From Clostridiales bacterium (lineage in GTDB: Bacteria > Bacillota > Clostridia > Saccharofermentanales > Saccharofermentanaceae), in the NCBI GenBank assembly GCA_017612755.1, contig JAGAFH010000107.1, forward strand, positions 1-5,285: a stretch of 5,285 nucleotides of DNA, written 5' to 3'. This document shows positions 1 through 5,285 of this stretch, piece after piece. Both the position numbers and the translations under genes were made by a program. Each line of letters starts with the position of its first letter. Position 1 is the stretch's first letter. Below the pieces are notes generated by a model. The model ran no database searches. It had not been told where the DNA came from and saw nothing but the letters and a program-made list of their open reading frames with translations.

Positions 1-1104
1 CTCCTTATCATCCTCACGACGCTCTTCTTTGAAGACCGGAAGGATCACCCGTTCAGATTATGCATAACCGTGGCTTTGCTCATCCAGACTCATGTATTTG
101 TCGTAGGTTTCTGTTTCGCGGTATGTGTCGTCAGTCTGACAGAAGCCTTGCTGTTGCTCCGCAAAGACTCGAAAAAGGCGCTCAGGATCATGATGGCGCT
201 CCTGATCCCTTTCATCAGCGCCCTTTTCTACTTCGTGGAATTCAGCAGGATATTCGAGCACAGGATCCTGACGTCAGGCGCGATGGGGATGGAAGGATTC
301 GTATTTCCTTTCTTTGTTCAGCTCTTCCTGCTTACGGGAACCGTGGGTATGTATTGCCTGATAGCATCACTTCTACTTACGGTCATATTCTTTGTTCTCG
401 TGCTCTATAAGTTTGAACTCCGTCCCGCAGCCGCATCTATAGTCGTGTTCCTCATAGCCTGCATAGGATACGCGGTGATCTGTCACTTTTATTCCTCGGA
501 TTCCAGAGGCTACTTCCTTATCGGTTATTTTGCCTTGTTCATGCTTTGGAACATATACGGAGGGAAGGATAAGACGATCAGCGGCGCGGCTTTTATGATA
601 TTGCCTCTTGTTGCTGCCGTTGCCCTTACGGCCGGCATGTGGATATATCACGGCAAGATCCTTTACGATGACTTTAATTTCCCTTTCTCAGATGCAGGAA
701 AGACGGCTGAAGCAATAAACAGTCTTCCTCAGGATGCTGTCATCTACGATTATTGTGCCTGTCCGGGTGAGACCGTATTGCCTTACCTTAATGAAGGAAG
801 AGTGTTGCTTACGGTTGACGGTCACACTGTAAAAGACGATGTTACATTCTGGAATGAGAGGCTAACCGAATATACGGGAGGAGCAAATCCCACACAGTTC
901 GTTAAGGATTCCAACCCCGGCCTCAAAGAGATCTATGTTCTTTATCCTTTGACCGACAGCCCGACATTCCCCGAACAGTACAGGGATACGGATTATATTT
1001 CCGCCGGCTATGACCATGAGATCCTCTATGAGTCGGCAGATGATGTCTTCTACTACTATGGTCTCGAGAGATTCGGGATAATGAAGATCAGCTTCGATCG
1101 GTAA
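1..1104 (+). CDS. Polytopic membrane protein, probable GT-C (PMT-like) glycosyltransferase, 5'-truncated by window edge
   Basis: The frame is open from base 1 to the TAA at 1102-1104, giving 367 visible residues with no start in view. A GTG at 70 could be taken as a start, but it has no ribosome binding site and the coding similarity begins upstream of it, so the gene enters from the left. Hydrophobic segments lie near visible residues 20-42, 61-80, 116-136, 145-162, 170-186 and 195-216. A soluble tail of about 150 residues follows, probably outside the membrane. The visible start (a DRK at residues 12-14, then P, R and a long hydrophobic run ending in a conserved E) aligns by eye with residues 143-176 of the downstream minus-strand glycosyltransferase. 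R169-G170 followed by a membrane segment matches its RWH segment, and FPFSDAGKTAEAI (227-239) matches its YYPAKKMAEFI. About 130 N-terminal residues, including the expected acidic catalytic motif, would lie outside the window. The likely role is sugar transfer from a polyprenyl-linked donor at the outer face of the membrane. The membrane protein call is firm; the enzyme call is inferred. Confidence 0.8.
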   Translation, partial: LLIILTTLFFEDRKDHPFRLCITVALLIQTHVFVVGFCFAVCVVSLTEALLLLRKDSKKALRIMMALLIPFISALFYFVEFSRIFEHRILTSGAMGMEGFVFPFFVQLFLLTGTVGMYCLIASLLLTVIFFVLVLYKFELRPAAASIVVFLIACIGYAVICHFYSSDSRGYFLIGYFALFMLWNIYGGKDKTISGAAFMILPLVAAVALTAGMWIYHGKILYDDFNFPFSDAGKTAEAINSLPQDAVIYDYCACPGETVLPYLNEGRVLLTVDGHTVKDDVTFWNERLTEYTGGANPTQFVKDSNPGLKEIYVLYPLTDSPTFPEQYRDTDYISAGYDHEILYESADDVFYYYGLERFGIMKISFDR

Positions 1105-2506
1105 CGGTATTCAGATCCTTCCTGACATATATGGACAGGTTGTTCTCGTTGATGGCGCTGAACTTGTAGATGGCGTATCCTTCGAACGTGATCATGTCAT
1201 AAAGGTCATCCGGGTCATCAAAGCCTTCGTATGATGCTACGATGATATCGGCGGGCGGTGATGAGAGTTCATAGTAAGAGTAATTCACGCTCCAGATGTA
1301 ATAGCGCTTGTCAGAGGGATTGTTTGCATAGATCTCACGGTCAAAGTAAGGCTTCACTGATACAGGCAGGAAGCCGAAGCCGTCAATGGTCGCACCTGAA
1401 TCGACATAAGGCTTAATGAATTCCGCCATCTTCTTGGCTGGATAATAGGGTTTGCAATAATCAAGATAACAAGAATATATGCCGCAGGCACATTGTATTA
1501 CGAGAAGTACGATGAAATAGGTGCTGAGTATCAGGTTTAGCGGTTTCCGGTCTTTGTTTATCACAAGATCCGCTTTGTCTTTGAAGATTATCATAAGGCT
1601 GACCACCAGAAAGAACAGATAGGGCAGATGCCAGCGCTGGTGGTAGAAGACGAAAAGATAGAGTGTAAGAGGCACTATATAGACCAGGATCTGGATGATG
1701 TTGTGCCTGAAATATATGATCAAGGCCGCGATGAAACTGATCAGAAAAAGGATGCCCCACAAAACATTGTCCACATAGCAAAGGAATGTGGCGGTTGCCG
1801 AGATGATGATGTTATGGTTGAAGACAGCTCCGAAAGAACAGTCGTCGGGTGGAATTGATAAAAATATGATCGAGACCAGCACTATGGAAGATGCCCAGAA
1901 AGTTATGCGGTAGCGGGAAGATAAAGCTGCTTCATCACTCTTTTCACGTGAGAAGTGGTCCTTGACAAGGCAGATGAATTCCCAAAGCATGAAGGAGCAG
2001 CTGATAACAACACCATATGAACTAGTACTCAAGATCGCGAAAAGCGACAGGAAGAACCTCACGGGTTTGCTCTTACGATCCTTAAAAGTAAGGACTATCA
2101 GCATCATAGCAGGGAAGATAAGGCAGTATTGTCTCGCTACCACAGATTCTTGATAAATGACATAGAAGGAGAAAGGGAGCAATATCTTGCTGATAAAGGG
2201 AGCATCAGTCAAAAACAGCAGTATGATGCCAATGGAAGTGATCAAGACCGGGATTACAAAGAAGTAATCGTAAGGAAGCCCTATGAACTGAAAAAACTTG
2301 ATGATGAAATGCCAGGTTGGCAGCGTTCCTTCATAGCGTTCGGCAAGGATGATCCCGAAGATGTCATTATCGCGCGCGAGAAGCCAGCACTGGGCTTCAT
2401 CTGCCCAAGGCTCATGGTAAAGACCCGTAATGACGGCGATGCAAAGATATACCGCCAGGACGATACATAATGCGATTCCGTCTTTCTTCGTTAATCTGCT
2501 TCTCAT
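1088..2506 (-). CDS. GT-C fold membrane glycosyltransferase (PMT/ArnT-like, family-39-type), complete
   Basis: This is a complete 472-residue protein with an ATG at 2504-2506 (minus strand), preceded by AGGGGAA at good spacing. It has about ten hydrophobic segments (roughly 11-29, 78-98, 105-120, 124-141, 150-172, 202-220, 236-262, 270-288, 293-307, 324-345) and a C-terminal soluble domain (346-472). The first outer loop carries HEPWADEAQCW (31-41). The D36-E37 pair is where GT-C enzymes of the PMT/ArnT type hold their catalytic acidic residue. H66 in TLPTWHF, the ARQY at 124-127 and the RWH at 291-293 are further positions that recur in this group of clostridial proteins. Such enzymes take a sugar from a polyprenyl-phosphate donor and attach it to an outer-face acceptor such as a protein, teichoic acid or lipid; donor and acceptor cannot be deduced here. 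The gene has its own promoter, diverges from the surface-protein gene and ends 17 bp inside the 3' end of the convergent gene. Its tail (residues 354-390) resembles that of the neighbouring membrane protein. Confidence 0.85.
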   Translation of the reverse strand: MRSRLTKKDGIALCIVLAVYLCIAVITGLYHEPWADEAQCWLLARDNDIFGIILAERYEGTLPTWHFIIKFFQFIGLPYDYFFVIPVLITSIGIILLFLTDAPFISKILLPFSFYVIYQESVVARQYCLIFPAMMLIVLTFKDRKSKPVRFFLSLFAILSTSSYGVVISCSFMLWEFICLVKDHFSREKSDEAALSSRYRITFWASSIVLVSIIFLSIPPDDCSFGAVFNHNIIISATATFLCYVDNVLWGILFLISFIAALIIYFRHNIIQILVYIVPLTLYLFVFYHQRWHLPYLFFLVVSLMIIFKDKADLVINKDRKPLNLILSTYFIVLLVIQCACGIYSCYLDYCKPYYPAKKMAEFIKPYVDSGATIDGFGFLPVSVKPYFDREIYANNPSDKRYYIWSVNYSYYELSSPPADIIVASYEGFDDPDDLYDMITFEGYAIYKFSAINENNLSIYVRKDLNTVTDRS

Positions 2507-2510
2507 GGTG

Positions 2511-2517
2511 TTCCCCT
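2511..2517 (-). promoter_or_regulatory. Ribosome binding site of the GT-C gene
   Basis: Read on the minus strand this is AGGGGAA, lying 4 nt (6 nt from the AGGGG core) before the ATG at 2504-2506. It fixes that ATG as the start. The next in-frame Met codon is far inside the protein, beyond the catalytic loop. Confidence 0.75.
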
Positions 2518-2534
2518 GTTAACATTGGATATGC

Positions 2535-2554
2535 ACAGTATAGCAATATGCTGT
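2535..2554. repeat. Imperfect inverted repeat over the -10 box of the GT-C promoter
   Basis: ACAGTATA (2535-2542) and TATGCTGT (2547-2554) form an 8-bp dyad with one T/G mismatch around a GCAA centre. The left arm contains the minus-strand -10 hexamer. It may be a protein-binding half-site pair, or a chance dyad in AT-rich promoter DNA. Confidence 0.3.
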
Positions 2555-2566
2555 TGATCCTTGCAA
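2537..2566 (-). promoter_or_regulatory. Predicted housekeeping-sigma promoter of the GT-C gene (extended -10)
   Basis: On the minus strand, TTGCAA (2561-2566) matches four of six positions of the -35 consensus. An 18-nt spacer separates it from TATACT (2537-2542), which matches five of six positions of the -10 consensus. The -10 is preceded directly by TGC, giving an extended -10 (TGnTATACT). Transcription would begin near 2530, leaving an untranslated leader of only about 23 nt before the ATG. No experimental support is available; the call rests on motif quality and position. Confidence 0.6.
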
Positions 2567-2569
2567 GGA
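2558..2569. repeat. Perfect 12-bp palindrome over the -35 box of the GT-C promoter
   Basis: TCCTTGCAAGGA is its own reverse complement over all 12 bases, and its central TTGCAA is the -35 hexamer of the minus-strand promoter. A dimeric repressor bound here would block that promoter. It sits about 54 bp upstream of the -10 of the divergent surface-protein gene, so it could also influence that gene. The regulator is unknown, and the operator role is inference. Confidence 0.4.
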
Positions 2570-2599
2570 ATTCAATATCTTCGATCCGGATTATTTCTC

Positions 2600-2628
2600 T
2601 TCCCTATGTTATCAAATTGTAATATAAT
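2600..2628 (+). promoter_or_regulatory. Predicted promoter of the secreted Ig-like protein gene
   Basis: A perfect -10 hexamer TATAAT lies at 2623-2628. At 17-bp spacing the -35 position (2600-2605) reads TTCCCT, which matches only three of six consensus bases. A TG lies at 2618-2619, two bases too far upstream for a standard extended -10. The strong -10 with a weak -35 suggests dependence on an activator or a modest basal level. Transcription would start near 2635, about 65-70 nt before the ATG. Confidence 0.5.
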
Positions 2629-2631
2629 GAA

Positions 2632-2688
2632 CAGGTATTATGCTGTCACGAAAAGTGACGAAATCTGTTGCCGTAACCGGCAATACTG
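2632..2688 (+). promoter_or_regulatory. Structured 5' leader of the secreted-protein gene, possible cis-regulatory RNA
   Basis: Two hairpins can be drawn. The first is GTCAC (2645-2649) paired with GTGAC (2655-2659) around a GAAAA loop. The second is TTGCCG (2668-2673) paired with CGGCAA (2678-2683) around TAAC. CAGGTATT (2632-2639) can pair with AATACTG (2682-2688), with one bulged G, to close both into a three-helix junction; this competes with the two A-U pairs at the base of the second hairpin. No U-run follows the second hairpin, so it is not an intrinsic terminator. The closing strand ends 3 nt before the Shine-Dalgarno, so refolding could affect translation. The conserved blocks of the c-di-GMP-I riboswitch (GGCAAACC and GACGCAAAGC) are absent, and I do not recognise any other class. 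The predicted transcription start lies inside the 5' closing strand, which weakens the outer helix unless transcription begins a few bases earlier. Confidence 0.3.
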
Positions 2689-2691
2689 ATC

Positions 2692-2697
2692 AGGAGG
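2692..2697 (+). promoter_or_regulatory. Ribosome binding site of the secreted Ig-like protein gene
   Basis: A perfect AGGAGG lies 5 nt before the ATG at 2703 and decides the start. The second in-frame ATG at 2715, which would also give a usable signal peptide, is 17 nt from the site and less likely. The first two bases belong to the 8-bp palindrome CTGATCAG (2686-2693), so local pairing could partly mask the site. Confidence 0.85.
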
Positions 2698-2702
2698 GAT
2701 TT

Positions 2703-5285
2703 ATGACAAAGACGATGAAACGTGCTTTAACTGCTTTTCTGGCTATAGTTATGGTTTTCTCATACTGGAGCGTAGCCTGGGCAGATACTGGTGACACATC
2801 CAATTATGAGATCGAGGTTGTCGATGAACTTGAGTTCGAAGGACGCACATACACCAATCTCGGTGCTCACGGCAAGTATAACGATCCGGGAAACGGTTCC
2901 GGCACGATCTATATGGACCAGTGTGATTGGGACATAAATGATCTGAGAAACATCTTAAAAGAAGAGTCCGGGTTAACCGGGATCTTTAATGATACAGGTG
3001 CGACTCCGACCTTGTATGCCGGTACGGATACTGTTTTGGGATTGATGCAAAATGCAAAAGATGAACTGTATCCCAGATATTGTCTGAATTATCTTTCGAT
3101 CCTTCATGTCAGGGCCAAGAATCCTTCATACGGAGAATTGAGCGTAATGACATCAGACCCTCAGGTCTTGAATAAGAGACATGTCTGTATGTGGGAGATG
3201 TCAGAACTCAGTACCGCTACTGATAAGTATATCCTCATGTATATATGTCCTGAAGCTGATGAATCATCACAGATCAGGGTTACACAGGGAAATGACTCAG
3301 GTGAGGCGAATATTACATTTGTCAAGGGCAGAAAACTTACCGGTTTCTACATCAGTGAGACGGCTGTTTATGAGCAGCAGGGAAGTTCTTTTGTCGGATA
3401 CGGAAAGATCGGTTCTGATCAGGGTGATGTCTATTACATGGACGATAACAAGGCTAAATTGAATTATATCCCCGGAGATGAACTGCATTTTGTATTCACC
3501 GATATGGCTACTGCAGCAGGTGTGACCGGCGATTCGGTGGATTACAGATTATTCAGAGGAAATACAGAGATCCCTAAGGGATCAGGTTTTACTGTTTCCA
3601 AGGATGATACCGGCAGTAACCTTAATGCTATCGTTACGATATCAGATTCTATTGCACATCAGGGTGATAACTTTACCTTGAAGATCTGTGAGAAAGCTCC
3701 GGGCGGACCTGATACAAAGACCGGAAGGGATCTCAGCAGACCTGTAGCAAATGTTACGATCATCTGTTTAGCATCAAATCCGATCACTAAGATCAGCTTT
3801 AAGAAAACCCAGTATGAATTGACGACCGTAAAAAACAAGACTTTACTTTTGACGGATGGAGAGTTGATCGTTACACCGTCATCTGATTATACGGACAAGG
3901 TTCTCTTCAAATCTTCCGATCCGACGGTTGCTTCCGTAGATCAGCTTACCGGTGAGGTAACGGCTAAAAAGGTTGGAACCACGACTATCACTGCTTACTC
4001 CAAGAAAAATCCTAACGTTAAAGGAACATGTAAGATCGTTGTAAGCAATGAGCTTGAGCAGATCCATATCTCCAGCCCTGACCAGATCGTTCAGGGGCAT
4101 ACTGAAACAGTAGTTTATACAACTGTTCCGACTCAGGCGGAGGGTTGTAATCTTCAGGATATCACTTGGACATCAAGCAATCCGAGTGTTCTTAAGATAA
4201 CCGGACCCGATTCTACGGGAAAAGTAACTATTACGGCACCCAGCAATGTGTCTTTGGGCAGCGATAAGGTTGAGACTGTTATCCTGACTGCTACAGGAAA
4301 GAACGGTGTTACGACTGACAAGACAATAACCGTATACGAAAACAATCCTTCTACCAGTATTGATTTTACGGTCGTGAACAATGGTAACGGTCCGGACTGT
4401 CTCCTGAAGTCTCCTGTTGAGACAGGAACAAACACATATAGTATTTACGGCGGTCAGGCAGCTAAGATCAATGCTACTTTGAACGGCGCAGAGGGAAGCA
4501 CGGGCTCGACCGATAAGATCGAGTGGTTTGTCACTGTTATGGGTACGGATGTAGTAGATGAGCCTCTGTATCCTAACGGCCCCACGGATCAGAGTGCTTG
4601 TGTTTCTTATTTAAATTATCAGTTTACACAGGGTAAGGATAATAAAGAACTGATCGTTACTTTCTTGGAAGGTAAGAACAGACCTGTCATCATTACGGGT
4701 AAAGCTGTTGGAACCGAAGCAGGCGATACAGATGTACACGCTGTTCAGACCATCCTTTTCCAGGTTAATGCCAGAACAAACGGAATAACATGGAACGTTG
4801 TTTCAGGACCTAATACCGATAATGTTGCTGACGGTGACGAACTTACCATCAGGTATACCTTGCAGCCGAACAGTGATAAGAACCTGGATAAAGTATATGT
4901 TGTTTCAAGTGATAAGGCTGTATTGGAGATAATTTCCCATTCCAACTCGGGAAGGACCGGTTTGATCAAGATCAAGGCTAAGGAAACCGGTGACGCAGCC
5001 ATTAAGATATATGCGACATATGATACCGGGGTTACTACGGGTATCAGGCCTTCATATTTTGACTATTGTCAGGAAATAAACATAACGGTCAAGACAAATA
5101 TGTCTCATGTTGAGATCACACATGGCGTTGATGACAAGATCTTTAAAAATGCTTTTTATGATGCAATTGATATTTTGAAGGAGTTAGTAGTATCATATGG
5201 CGGATCTGTATTGAACCATGGAGATGATTTCTATCTGGATATCAAGAATAATTACGATATCGGAATCTGTACTGTCAAGATCATA
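2703..5285 (+). CDS. Large secreted surface protein with signal peptide, Big_2 domain and Ig-like modules, 3'-truncated by window edge
   Basis: The frame is open for 861 codons to the right edge with no stop. The ATG follows a perfect AGGAGG. Residues 1-27 form a signal peptide: a basic start with K3, K6 and R7, a hydrophobic core, and likely cleavage after AWA (25-27). Residues 28-360 are an acidic, beta-rich region I do not recognise; about 255-360 reads like an Ig-like module. Residues 362-448 are a clear group-2 bacterial Ig-like (Big_2) domain, with SSDPTVASVD at 404-413, TGEVTAKK at 416-423 and GTTTITA following. Residues 450-546 are a second, divergent copy (TWTSSNPSVLKI). Regions 550-690 and 691-797 are weaker Ig-like modules, the latter with VSSDKAVLEI. 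A further segment starts near 800 and is cut off. Twelve cysteines are spread along the visible chain, more than usual for a secreted Firmicutes protein. Such domains usually build stalks of adhesins or cell-wall proteins; the anchor (LPXTG, SLH or membrane helix) would be beyond the edge. A precise function cannot be assigned. Confidence 0.9.
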   Translation, partial: MTKTMKRALTAFLAIVMVFSYWSVAWADTGDTSNYEIEVVDELEFEGRTYTNLGAHGKYNDPGNGSGTIYMDQCDWDINDLRNILKEESGLTGIFNDTGATPTLYAGTDTVLGLMQNAKDELYPRYCLNYLSILHVRAKNPSYGELSVMTSDPQVLNKRHVCMWEMSELSTATDKYILMYICPEADESSQIRVTQGNDSGEANITFVKGRKLTGFYISETAVYEQQGSSFVGYGKIGSDQGDVYYMDDNKAKLNYIPGDELHFVFTDMATAAGVTGDSVDYRLFRGNTEIPKGSGFTVSKDDTGSNLNAIVTISDSIAHQGDNFTLKICEKAPGGPDTKTGRDLSRPVANVTIICLASNPITKISFKKTQYELTTVKNKTLLLTDGELIVTPSSDYTDKVLFKSSDPTVASVDQLTGEVTAKKVGTTTITAYSKKNPNVKGTCKIVVSNELEQIHISSPDQIVQGHTETVVYTTVPTQAEGCNLQDITWTSSNPSVLKITGPDSTGKVTITAPSNVSLGSDKVETVILTATGKNGVTTDKTITVYENNPSTSIDFTVVNNGNGPDCLLKSPVETGTNTYSIYGGQAAKINATLNGAEGSTGSTDKIEWFVTVMGTDVVDEPLYPNGPTDQSACVSYLNYQFTQGKDNKELIVTFLEGKNRPVIITGKAVGTEAGDTDVHAVQTILFQVNARTNGITWNVVSGPNTDNVADGDELTIRYTLQPNSDKNLDKVYVVSSDKAVLEIISHSNSGRTGLIKIKAKETGDAAIKIYATYDTGVTTGIRPSYFDYCQEINITVKTNMSHVEITHGVDDKIFKNAFYDAIDILKELVVSYGGSVLNHGDDFYLDIKNNYDIGICTVKII

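Noticed and set aside
70..1104. GTG at 70 as the true start of the first gene
   Set aside because: The frame is open to the left edge, no ribosome binding site precedes 70, and similarity to the neighbouring glycosyltransferase begins upstream at codons 12-14. The gene is truncated by the window.
1628..2470. Plus-strand open frames (1628-1858, 1962-2153, 2129-2470) inside the glycosyltransferase gene
   Set aside because: They lie antisense to a well-supported membrane enzyme, encode charged, low-complexity sequences with no recognisable domain, and lack convincing ribosome binding sites.
2668..2683. Intrinsic terminator at the TTGCCG-TAAC-CGGCAA hairpin
   Set aside because: The stem is short and followed by TACTGATCAGG rather than a U-run, and it lies just before a strong ribosome binding site.
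2645..2690. c-di-GMP-I riboswitch call for the leader
   Set aside because: The general layout invites the idea, but the conserved GGCAAACC and GACGCAAAGC blocks are absent, so a named riboswitch is not supported. It is kept only as an unclassified structured leader.
3181..5002. Open frames on both strands inside the secreted-protein gene (3181-3462 +, 3297-3488 -, 3879-4100 -, 4154-4435 -, 4745-5002 -)
   Set aside because: All overlap the continuous 861-codon frame, which has a signal peptide, a Big_2 domain and a strong ribosome binding site. They are shadows of that gene.
1..5285. Mobile element, CRISPR array, phage or tRNA/rRNA content
   Set aside because: No terminal inverted repeats, transposase or integrase motifs, regularly spaced repeats or structural RNA signatures were seen; nearly all of the DNA is accounted for by three genes and one short control region.

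Overview
The window looks like chromosomal DNA from a Gram-positive anaerobe of the Clostridia, perhaps a gut or rumen lineage. This is inferred from strong AGGAGG-type ribosome binding sites, a Firmicutes-style signal peptide on a long secreted protein with a group-2 bacterial Ig-like (Big_2) domain, and polytopic glycosyltransferases of a type common in that class. No rRNA, tRNA or housekeeping marker is present, so the taxonomy is tentative.

There are three protein-coding genes and almost no empty DNA. (1) Positions 1-1104 (+) hold the 3' part of a gene for a polytopic membrane protein that runs in from the left edge. (2) Positions 1088-2506 (-) hold a complete gene for a 472-residue multi-pass membrane protein with the hallmarks of a GT-C fold (PMT/ArnT-like) glycosyltransferase. 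The two genes converge and overlap by 17 bp at their 3' ends. The visible part of the first can be aligned by eye with the C-terminal two thirds of the second, so they are probably distant paralogues. (3) From 2703 to the right edge (+) runs the first 861 codons, with no stop, of a large secreted protein. It has a signal peptide, an unrecognised beta-rich N-terminal region of about 330 residues, one clear Big_2 domain and several degenerate Ig-like modules.

The 196-bp gap between the divergent genes 2 and 3 is the control region. It holds a well-formed extended -10 promoter for the glycosyltransferase, a perfect TATAAT for the surface-protein gene, a 12-bp perfect palindrome over the -35 box of the glycosyltransferase promoter, and a leader of about 65 nt before the surface-protein start that can fold into two hairpins enclosed by a short closing helix.

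Taken together, this is a cell-surface locus: two membrane enzymes that probably transfer lipid-linked sugars on the outer face of the membrane, beside a secreted Ig-like protein. Whether the enzymes act on that protein, on a cell-wall polymer or on something else cannot be told from the sequence. I see no phage, transposon, CRISPR or defence genes.
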